Origin: MH13 sp040219355
GTDB taxonomy: Bacteria; Pseudomonadota; Alphaproteobacteria; Rhizobiales; MH13
Direction: 5' to 3'
DNA: 64,000 bases
Assembly: GCA_040219355.1 (NCBI GenBank)
Contig: JAVJSN010000010.1
Span: 1-64,000 of the forward strand
This document shows, one piece after another, positions 12,278 to 18,508 of the stretch (within the stretch, counting starts at the first letter, position 1; every line of letters begins with the position of its first letter). The notes beneath the pieces are model-generated. The model did not search any database. It saw nothing but the letters and a program-made list of their open reading frames with translations, and had not been told where the DNA came from. The position numbers and the translations under genes were made by a program.

Positions 12278-12559
12278 CGTGTGTCTCCTTTAGATAAGAC
12301 GCGGATGCTCGCGGATTTTTGGGAGGAATGGGCACCGGGCAATGCCTTTGGTTGTGAGGGTGCGCAAATCACCAATCTGACAAGGCCCGGTGCCCGTGCT
12401 CGCTGCGGCTATCCGCTGCCACCGCTTCGAACACGAGGAACAGATTGGCGTTCGAATGTGGCTCCAAATGATCGCTTTTGCGGCGGGCTTGCGGCGAACC
12501 GGTCACGCCATGTTGCTCACTGTATGTTACAGCCCAAAGTACGATTGATCAGCTCTGCC

Positions 12560-12596
12560 TTGACATGAAACCTTTTTGTATCATATTAAATGATAC
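12560..12596 (+). promoter_or_regulatory. promoter with palindromic operator before the ArsR-type gene
   Basis: TTGACA (12560-12565) is followed after 17 nt by ATATTA (12583-12588). The -10 lies inside the inverted repeat GTATCAT-attaa-ATGATAC (12578-12596), which has perfect 7-bp arms. This is the arrangement expected for self-repression by the dimeric regulator encoded 26 nt downstream. The remaining part of the gap 12278-12559 holds no feature I can support. Confidence 0.6.
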
Positions 12597-12621
12597 CGAT
12601 TGGTACTTAAAGGGATGGAGC

Positions 12622-13002
12622 ATGAAGCAACCCACGATTCAATCCACACCTACACCGCCTCCAGTTGTGGTTCAGGGCGCGTTCCGTGCGCTGGCTGATC
12701 CAACCCGGCGGAGCATCCTGTTGTTCCTTGGCGAACAAGATATGACGATTGGTGAGGTTTGTGCCCATTTCGACATGACACGCGCTGCGGTGAAGAAGCA
12801 CCTCACCATTCTTGAAGAGGGCGCTTTGATCTCCGTCCAACCACGCGGTCGCGAGCGGATCAACCGCTTGGAACCCGCCGCGCTGAAAAGCGTCGCCGAC
12901 TGGCTCAACCACTTTAACCGCTTCTGGGATGAACGTCTCGCTCAGTTGCAGCACGCGGTGGTCGCAGAAGAAGCAGCCAAGAAAACCAAACGATCCAAAT
13001 AG
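12622..13002 (+). CDS. ArsR-family winged-helix transcriptional regulator
   Basis: A 126-residue dimeric repressor-type protein. The winged helix spans about residues 20-95, with ADPTRRSILLFLG at its start, the recognition helix in DMTRAAVKKHL and the wing at SVQPRGRER. It lacks the paired cysteines of metal sensors, so it belongs to the subgroup that sits next to AHSA1 genes. The ATG at 12622 follows GGGATGGAG; a longer frame from 12478 overlaps the promoter and is rejected. It likely controls itself and the AHSA1 gene 12 nt downstream. Confidence 0.88.
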   Translation: MKQPTIQSTPTPPPVVVQGAFRALADPTRRSILLFLGEQDMTIGEVCAHFDMTRAAVKKHLTILEEGALISVQPRGRERINRLEPAALKSVADWLNHFNRFWDERLAQLQHAVVAEEAAKKTKRSK

Positions 13003-13014
13003 TGAGGAAGACCA

Positions 13015-13467
13015 ATGCTCATGACACCCTTATCAGTGGCCGATGCCACCACGATCTCCAAAACCGTGTTCTTTGCCGCCTCGCGGGAAACCATCTGGTC
13101 GTTCCTTACCGACAAAGACAAGCTCGCCACCTGGTTCCACCCCTCTGACAACGACCTAGAAGAAGGCAAACCCTATACGCTGCACCGGGTGGCCGAGGAT
13201 GGCACCAAGGTGCCGCAGATTTATGGGCAAGTGCTGGAGATGGATGCGCCGAACCGCCTGGTCACCACATTCTGCATCGAACCATTTGGCGAAAAATCCA
13301 CCACCGTGACCTGGGTGCTGGAGGAAGCCGCCGGTGGCACTCGCTTGCACCTCACCCATGAAGGTGTTGCCGATGCCGCTGGCGAGGCAACAGGTCGTAT
13401 GTTGCTGTGCCTCGATGCTGGGTGGGACGAACATTTCGCCAGCCTGCGCAAAAGTGTTGCTTCCTAG
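13015..13467 (+). CDS. AHSA1/SRPBCC domain protein
   Basis: A 150-residue protein of the AHSA1 branch of the START-like (SRPBCC) fold, a hydrophobic-pocket domain. Features are the N-terminal ISKTVFFAASRETIWSFLTD, the family motif LATWF after the first helix, VTWVLEEAAGGTRLHLTHEG, and the last helix with GWDEHFASLR. Members paired with ArsR regulators are widespread, but ligands are mostly unknown. GTGAGGAAG precedes the ATG. It forms a two-gene operon with the regulator, ended by the inverted repeat at 13474-13513. Confidence 0.85.
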   Translation: MLMTPLSVADATTISKTVFFAASRETIWSFLTDKDKLATWFHPSDNDLEEGKPYTLHRVAEDGTKVPQIYGQVLEMDAPNRLVTTFCIEPFGEKSTTVTWVLEEAAGGTRLHLTHEGVADAAGEATGRMLLCLDAGWDEHFASLRKSVAS

Positions 13468-13473
13468 ACAACA

Positions 13474-13513
13474 GTGCATCGCGGGCCGGACTAATCCTTG
13501 GCCCGCGATGCAC
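13474..13513. terminator. 14-bp inverted repeat between convergent genes
   Basis: GTGCATCGCGGGCC (13474-13487) and GGCCCGCGATGCAC (13500-13513) are perfect complements with a 12-nt loop. The element lies between the stops of the AHSA1 gene (plus) and the DUF3179 gene (minus). It lacks a U-run on either strand. A bidirectional transcript end is the simplest reading. Confidence 0.5.
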
Positions 13514-13556
13514 CATCAACTCAACCGCTGCGGCAACCAGATAGCGAGTGACAGGC

Positions 13557-14960
13557 TCACATCACCAACCGCGTTTCCGGAAACGCCGCATGCCAGCCGA
13601 ACCAGAAGGCCCGGTGCGCCGGAAGCCTTTGCAACGTGCGGCCATCCTCAGCGGTTAGTCCATCCTCAGTCAGCGTCCACTCCATGCCATCGGCATCAAG
13701 GATTGTTGCATCGCCATCATAGCTGGCAAAGGCGACGCCTTGGGGATCATAGACCCGGTTCGCGCCGCTTGAATCGGTGAAGACAACGATCTGCTGAAAG
13801 CCGACATCGGCAGTGTAAATCGGGTTTTCGGCCAGAAACGCAGTGTCAATGGCCAGTTGATCGCCAGGAGCGCCTGGAAAGCGCAGGCCCAGCACCTCTT
13901 GCTTGTTGTCGAGATCGTCATTGTTGAACGGTGTGTTGAACATCAGTTCGTCGGTGGCGAAATACTGCTGGTAGGCAATGCCCTCACCATAGTCGCGCGT
14001 GTGCCCGGTGTTGAGCGAAAGCACCGTGGTATCGGGGTGGCGCCGCTTCCACGCGCCCCAGGTGGTGGTGACGATGGGCTCGGACTCCATCACGATGCCC
14101 TGATCGACAAGCGGCCCAACAACGGGCTCGCCACGCATTGTGCTCCATAAGCTCTGGGTCGCCTGATCGTACATCAGCTTGTTGGAGCGATAGAGAAAAC
14201 CCGACGTGCCCATCACATGATTGGTGCCATCGACGGTGGTGCGATAAGGGATGACGGTACCGCACAGCGTGCAATAGACTCCGGCGATCTCCACCCCGCC
14301 AATCGTATCGACGAACATTTCGTGCCAAGCCAGAATGCGCTGCGGATAGGCGCGCGCATCACCGTTGATCTCCAGCCCAAAAACGATGTTGCTGTCATCC
14401 AGATAGTCAGCCTCATCTGCGGCCAGCATTTCCGGCTGGCGCAACGGCGGAATCCCGTCCTGCACCACGCCGCCCCAACGGATCTCATCCAGCCGAATAC
14501 GTGCGCTGTCTGAGCGCCCAGCGAAGTAGGTCTCAAAGCGTGGATCGACCAGCCGGTAGATCAGGGATTTGAAGTCGGCATAGTCGGCGGTGATCGCTTC
14601 GGGCTGGTTCCACAACCACTGAAACCAGGCTTGAGAATCAGCGCCCAGCGATTGACCGCTCATGCGTTCAAGGAAATCGAACGTAGCAAGCCGCGCCACC
14701 CAATTGCTGGTGAAGGCAGTCGTCTCGATGAGCGGCGCGTAATAGCCATCGCTCCAATTGTCTTCGAGCACCGAAAAAACCTGTTCCAAGCGCTCAGCAT
14801 TGCGGGTGCGAAAGAGGATGGCCAATGCGGTCAGGGGCAGCTCCGCCTCAACGATCGTTGGCCCGGTACCGATCTCTTGCGCGGGCACAAGCGTGACAGG
14901 GGCAACCGTCATCGCCGCTGCCATCACGCCAGACGCTGCCAGTTTGCCAATCCACCTCAT
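13557..14960 (-). CDS. DUF3179 domain protein, exported
   Basis: A 467-residue protein with an N-terminal signal peptide (MRWIGKLAASGVMAAAMT onward, probable cut near PAQ at 28). The body holds the DUF3179 domain: IVFGLEINGDARAYP near residue 190, then HEMFVDTIGG and the cysteine pair VYCTLCGTVIPY. Further on are LYRSNKLMYD and a C-terminal HRAFWFGWHAAFP. The family's function is not known; the conserved CxxC-type cysteines suggest redox or metal binding, which is inference. It stands alone, convergent with the ArsR-AHSA1 pair. Confidence 0.8.
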   Translation of the reverse strand: MRWIGKLAASGVMAAAMTVAPVTLVPAQEIGTGPTIVEAELPLTALAILFRTRNAERLEQVFSVLEDNWSDGYYAPLIETTAFTSNWVARLATFDFLERMSGQSLGADSQAWFQWLWNQPEAITADYADFKSLIYRLVDPRFETYFAGRSDSARIRLDEIRWGGVVQDGIPPLRQPEMLAADEADYLDDSNIVFGLEINGDARAYPQRILAWHEMFVDTIGGVEIAGVYCTLCGTVIPYRTTVDGTNHVMGTSGFLYRSNKLMYDQATQSLWSTMRGEPVVGPLVDQGIVMESEPIVTTTWGAWKRRHPDTTVLSLNTGHTRDYGEGIAYQQYFATDELMFNTPFNNDDLDNKQEVLGLRFPGAPGDQLAIDTAFLAENPIYTADVGFQQIVVFTDSSGANRVYDPQGVAFASYDGDATILDADGMEWTLTEDGLTAEDGRTLQRLPAHRAFWFGWHAAFPETRLVM

Positions 14961-15248
14961 TGCACACTCCTTGTTTTGCTTAGCAAGAAGGCTAGGGGCG
15001 CGGTGTTCACACGGTCAAATGGCGTTAAATCACATTCTGGTTAGCTGCAGTTTAGGCAAAATTACCTCATTGGTTGTCATATCCAGGCATCATTCATACC
15101 TGTGCGCGAGGACGATGATGGCGAGTTGCCTTGCTTTCCACACAGTTAGACCGTACTGACGGATGTCGACACTTGATACTGGTCTTGTCTTTTACGCCCA
15201 TCATCGATGGCAGCGCACTCTTCAAGCATCTCTACATTGTTCGAACAG

Positions 15249-15281
15249 GCGGTAGGCTCGCGCTAATGTTGGCCCTACCGC
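15249..15281 (+). promoter_or_regulatory. inverted repeat in the leader of the cold-shock gene
   Basis: GCGGTAGG (15249-15256) and CCTACCGC (15274-15281) pair perfectly around a 17-nt loop, 31 nt before the csp start. Cold-shock mRNAs often have structured leaders, so a role in temperature or stability control is possible. In the gap 14961-15312 I see no gene and no clear -35/-10 pair. Confidence 0.35.
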
Positions 15282-15312
15282 GCCGCGCACGTCATTGATG
15301 AAAGGAAATTCC

Positions 15313-15522
15313 ATGACAAACGGAACAGTCAAATTCTACAACAGCCAAAAAGGCTTCGGTTTTATCGAGCCTGATGATGGCGGCACGGACGTATTCGTTC
15401 ACGCCACAGCGCTCGAACGCGCTGGCATGAGCACTCTGTCCGACGGCCAGAAGGTTTCTTATGAGACCGAAGTTGATCAGCGCAGCGGCAAAACTGCCGT
15501 CTCAACGATCAAAGCTGCCTAA
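15313..15522 (+). CDS. cold-shock domain protein
   Basis: A 69-residue single-domain nucleic-acid-binding protein of the CspA family, which melts RNA structure or acts as an antiterminator. RNP1-type KGFGFIEPDDG (about 13-23) and RNP2-type DVFVHATAL (about 25-33) are both intact. The start at 15313 follows AAAGGAA; the frame from 15295 adds six residues over the ribosome site. A structured leader lies upstream, and an intrinsic terminator follows 40 nt after the stop. Which paralogue it is cannot be told. Confidence 0.95.
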   Translation: MTNGTVKFYNSQKGFGFIEPDDGGTDVFVHATALERAGMSTLSDGQKVSYETEVDQRSGKTAVSTIKAA

Positions 15523-15562
15523 CGGATTTGCTCTGCGCCTAGGCGCAGAAAGACTATATAGA

Positions 15563-15593
15563 AACGGCGCGGCCTCAGGCTCGCGCCGTTTTT
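15563..15593 (+). terminator. intrinsic terminator of the cold-shock gene
   Basis: AACGGCGCG (15563-15571) pairs with CGCGCCGTT (15582-15590), followed by TTTCGTTT. It lies between the csp gene and the convergent antiporter gene. Confidence 0.8.
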
Positions 15594-15619
15594 CGTTTAG
15601 GGCCACGTCAGTTTGGCGT

Positions 15620-17344
15620 TCAGGGCACCAGTTCGCGCTGCTGGGTAGGATCGTCGGCAACGGTTGAGGCAGGCTCGCCGCCACCCAGGATCATGCGCGC
15701 TGCCGCCGACGCTGCATCGCGGTAGGGCATCAGAACAAGGTCAGCATGCAACTCCTGCAGGGCTTCGCTGTCCTGATCATGATGCGCGGCAACCGCCACA
15801 CGGCCCTGATAGCCAAGGTCACGGGCGGTGCGCAGCAGCGTCCGCCGCGGATCGTAGTGTGTCAGCCCGGTGGCATGCTCGGGAACCGCTAACACCAGCC
15901 AGTCGGCGTTCTCCACCGACAGATGTGACAAAAACTCAGGATCGGTGGCGTCGCCATACACCGCCTTGAGACCGCGCTTTTGTGCGAAGCGTACCGCTTC
16001 GGGACTGAAGTCAACGCCAAGCACGGTCTTGCCATCCATCTCCAGGGCCCGTGCGATGGCGAGCCCGTATCGGCCAAGCCCGAAAAGAATGACATCGTGG
16101 CGCATGGCCTTGACCCCACCATCATCCTGCTCGGCACGCGGGCGACGGCGCTCGAACACGCCAAGATAGGGCTCCAGCAGGTCATAGAGCTGGTGGGAAT
16201 AGGTGATCATGTAGGTCGAGGCGGCGATGGTCACGAGGCCGACCAGCGTCACAAGGCCAAGCGCATCCTCTGCGACATGGCCGATCGCCACCCCCATGGC
16301 CATGAAGATGAGCGAAAATTCGCTGATCTGCGCGACCGTCAATCCGGCCAGCATGCCTGTGCGTTTTCGATAGCCCATGGCGCTCATGATGATGAGCACG
16401 ATAAGCGGGTTGCCGATCAGCACGAACAGCGACAGCACGATGGCCGGACCAACGCTTGCGCCCAGAACGGAAAGGTCCAAAGAGGCCCCCAAGGCGATGA
16501 AAAAGAAAAGGAGCAGGAAGTCGCGCAGCGAGGCCAGCCGGGCCGCAATCGCTTCACGAAACGGCGTTGAGGCAAGTGAGACGCCAGCAAGAAGGCCGCC
16601 CAGTTCTTTGCCAAATCCCAGATAGTGTCCGACCGCCGCGAGCAGCGCCGCCCAACCGATGGCGAACGAGACAAGCAGCTCCGGCGCGCGCGACAGTTGC
16701 TCCACCAACGGATTGGCCAAGTAGCGGATGAAAACGACGACCGCGCCCAGCATCGCCAGCCCATAGCCGAGCACCCAAAGAACATCGGTAACCGCGCCGC
16801 TCTCCCCGGCGGCGTTGCTGACGCCGATGGCCGACAGAGCGATCATGGCGATCACCACCACCACGTCCTGAACAATCAGGAACCCGAGCGCGATCCGCCC
16901 ATGAAGCGCATCGATCTCGCGCTTGTCCGACAGCAGCTTGACGATGATGATGGTCGAGGAAAAGGTGAGTGCGATCGCCACGTAAAACGCGGTCAGCGCA
17001 TCAAGCCCCAGTGCCAGCGCGATCAGGAAGCCAAACACGGTGGTGAACACCACCTGGCCGAGGCCAGTGACCAGCGCTACCGGCCCGAGCGTGCGCACAA
17101 GATTGAAGTCCAGTTTCAGCCCGACCAGGAACAGCAGCACCGCAATACCAAGCTCGGCAAGCAGATCAATCTGCTGGTCGGACCGGGCAATGTTCAGGAA
17201 AGACGGGCCAGCAAGAATGCCCACCGCGATGAAGCTGACAATCAGCGGTTGGCGCAGCAACAGGCCGATGAAACCGACCCCGGCAGCGAGGACCAGAAGC
17301 GCAGCGATTTCGTAAAAAAGATAGCCTTCAATCGCTGCTGTCAT
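15620..17344 (-). CDS. CPA2-family cation/proton antiporter with RCK domain (KefC/YbaL-like)
   Basis: An inner-membrane protein of 574 residues. The first 390 or so form the Na/H-exchanger fold of about 12 helices, with VGFIGLLLRQPLIVSFIAVG, the helix with AELGIAVLLFLVGLKLD, and ALTFSSTIIIVKLLSDK. A cytosolic RCK/TrkA-N domain begins near residue 412 with DVILFGLGRYGLAIARAL and an acidic YGDATDPEFL. The family moves K+ or Na+ out against protons, gated by nucleotide. No quinone-reductase-like KefF partner is adjacent. It is probably the YbaL-type branch. The specific ion is unproved. Confidence 0.88.
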   Translation of the reverse strand: MTAAIEGYLFYEIAALLVLAAGVGFIGLLLRQPLIVSFIAVGILAGPSFLNIARSDQQIDLLAELGIAVLLFLVGLKLDFNLVRTLGPVALVTGLGQVVFTTVFGFLIALALGLDALTAFYVAIALTFSSTIIIVKLLSDKREIDALHGRIALGFLIVQDVVVVIAMIALSAIGVSNAAGESGAVTDVLWVLGYGLAMLGAVVVFIRYLANPLVEQLSRAPELLVSFAIGWAALLAAVGHYLGFGKELGGLLAGVSLASTPFREAIAARLASLRDFLLLFFFIALGASLDLSVLGASVGPAIVLSLFVLIGNPLIVLIIMSAMGYRKRTGMLAGLTVAQISEFSLIFMAMGVAIGHVAEDALGLVTLVGLVTIAASTYMITYSHQLYDLLEPYLGVFERRRPRAEQDDGGVKAMRHDVILFGLGRYGLAIARALEMDGKTVLGVDFSPEAVRFAQKRGLKAVYGDATDPEFLSHLSVENADWLVLAVPEHATGLTHYDPRRTLLRTARDLGYQGRVAVAAHHDQDSEALQELHADLVLMPYRDAASAAARMILGGGEPASTVADDPTQQRELVP

Positions 17345-17701
17345 GGCGCAGGTGTGGCGCTAGCGGGCTGCTCTCTGGCTCCGAAGAGCTTTGTGATTTT
17401 GTATTCGGTTCGGGGGGTACCGCAGGGCATGAAATTATCCAAACAAGCTGATTGATCAGACAAATCTAATGTCATCAGAGCGATAAAGAAGCACTCTCAG
17501 GGTTTGAATTCGTAGTAACCCGCTCAGTAAAGTTCAGAGCACGTCAAGCACGTTCAAGGCTTATAATACTGCCCCTCCATCGGGTGGGGCATGGGAAGAT
17601 ATTGGAGTTGAAAGGCAACTCGAGCGTCAGGCTCATAGCGATCATTCAGGATTTGTAACCAGGGAACGGCACCTGCATGGAAGCAATAGCAGCGGCTCGA
17701 G

Positions 17702-17731
17702 AAAAAAGACGGCAACCGAAATTGCCGTCTT
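17702..17731 (-). terminator. intrinsic terminator after the 33-residue ORF
   Basis: AAGACGGCAA (17706-17715) and TTGCCGTCTT (17722-17731) form a perfect 10-bp stem; read on the minus strand, TTTTTT runs through 17702-17707 directly after the stem. It begins five bases downstream of the stop codon of the small ORF at 17736-17837, which supports that ORF being a transcribed unit. Confidence 0.85.
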
Positions 17732-17735
17732 CCCG

Positions 17736-17837
17736 TTAGATTAAGTTCAATGCGAACCAAGCCAGCACCAGAAGGCACGAAGCAAGATTGATATGCAACG
17801 TAATCTGAACCGACATTTTCTTGTCACGCTTACGCAT
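17736..17837 (-). CDS. 33-residue membrane peptide, unrecognised
   Basis: A short ORF below usual length cut-offs. It starts MRKRDKKMSVQITLHINL and continues as a hydrophobic stretch to the end, so a basic N-terminus precedes one membrane helix (about 11-33). GGAGATTGCC places a good ribosome site before the ATG, and a strong intrinsic terminator begins right after the TAA. Those two flanking signals are the evidence for a gene; I know no family for it. No other coding frame explains the terminator. An upstream palindrome, GGGCGTGCACACGCCC-like, lies at 17854-17869. Confidence 0.6.
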   Translation of the reverse strand: MRKRDKKMSVQITLHINLASCLLVLAWFALNLI

Positions 17838-17931
17838 GGCAATCTCCAATGTCGGGCGTGCACACGCCCAATTTCGGGCGAAGTGTTTTTAGAGCGCCCT
17901 TGCTAGCGCTTGATCTCAAGTGCGCGCGCAC

Positions 17932-18123
17932 AATCGACCAGCAGGGAGGTATGCCGAGGTCTGAACTCGGGCTCCCCTTGGGCTTCACTTGGTGAGATCC
18001 ACCCCGACGACCAAGTCTAACCCTGCCAATGGTTGGTCCCTCAAGACTCCATTCAGCGGGCTTCGGCAAGGATAACCGATTCGAGCAAAAGAACAAAGAG
18101 AGATCAAACATCTCTCTTGTTTT
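17932..18123 (+). ncRNA. rod-shaped structured RNA, 6S-like candidate
   Basis: No ORF fits this stretch, but the plus strand folds into a long rod. GCCGAGG (17953-17959) pairs with CTTCGGC (18061-18067, one G-U), CTGAA (17961-17965) with TTCAG (18052-18056), and GGTAT with ATAACC outside. An asymmetric open bubble follows, then TTGG/CCAA and an inner stem ACTTGGT (17987-17993) with ACCAAGT (18010-18016). An intrinsic terminator ends it at 18123. A closing stem, central bubble and terminal stem are the layout of 6S RNA, which holds RNA polymerase in stationary phase. The G-U pair favours the plus strand. The identity is inferred by shape; I see no clear promoter. Confidence 0.45.
18092..18123. 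terminator. hairpin with T-runs on both sides
   Basis: AAGAGAGAT (18096-18104) and ATCTCTCTT (18110-18118) pair perfectly around CAAAC. On the plus strand GTTTT follows; on the minus strand TGTTCTTTT follows. It best serves as the end of the structured RNA on the plus strand and could work in both directions. Confidence 0.6.
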
Positions 18124-18156
18124 CCACAGGCCGAATTCTTCACCAGTGAAACCACA

Positions 18157-18260
18157 GTCGTCATGGCCGGGCTCGACCTGGCCATCCAGCTCCAACGGTT
18201 GCCGCAGTTCTTCGCCAACAACTCTGGGACTGGATCCTCGGGTCTAGCCCGAGGATGACG
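18157..18260. repeat. rhizobial-type intergenic palindromic repeat pair
   Basis: Two units face each other: GTCATGGCCGGGCTCGACC (from 18160, ending CCATCCAG) and TGGATCCTCGGGTCTAGCCC (from 18231, ending GAGGATGACG). Each is an imperfect palindrome, and together they form an inverted pair. They resemble the abundant GTCATCC-CGGGCTTG-CCCG-GGATCCA elements scattered between genes in rhizobia. A partial third unit lies at 18329-18360. Related pairs occur at 21348-21457 and 59411-59491. Confidence 0.65.
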
Positions 18261-18285
18261 ATGGTGGGCTTAACCGACGTCAATG

Positions 18286-18318
18286 AAAAAGCCCCGGACG
18301 ACTGAGCCGATCCGGGGC
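18286..18318 (-). terminator. intrinsic terminator, probably of clpB
   Basis: GCCCCGGA (18291-18298) pairs with TCCGGGGC (18311-18318); on the minus strand TTTTTC follows the stem. It is the first U-run terminator downstream of clpB, about 190 nt after its stop, with a palindromic repeat in between. Confidence 0.75.
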
Positions 18319-18380
18319 CTCGATGATCATCTGGGTCCAGGTCCCGGATCAAGTCCAGGGCTTGGAATCGGTGGCAAACT

Positions 18381-18500
18381 CACCTCTCCCCTCGGGGAGG
18401 GGACGGGCAGAACGCCCGTGTGAGGGGCACAGCCAAAGAAGCTGAGGCAAGGACCCCCTCATCCGGCCCTACGGGCGACCTTCCTCCCCGAGGGGAGAAG
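18381..18500. repeat. second type of intergenic palindromic repeat pair
   Basis: The left unit (18381-18427) has CCTCTCCCCTCGGGGAGGGG then GAACGCCCGTGTGAGGGG. The right unit (18453-18500) is its inverted, diverged copy with CCCTCATCCGGCCCTACGGG then CTCCCCGAGGGGAG. This matches a common rhizobial intergenic sequence. It lies in the 3' region of clpB, between its stop and its terminator, and may form a large mRNA hairpin. Confidence 0.6.
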
Positions 18501-18508
18501 AATACACC

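Noticed and set aside
16625..17455. A 276-codon frame rich in Gln, Asp and His
   Set aside because: Antisense to the antiporter's membrane helices; the polar composition is the mirror of hydrophobic codons.
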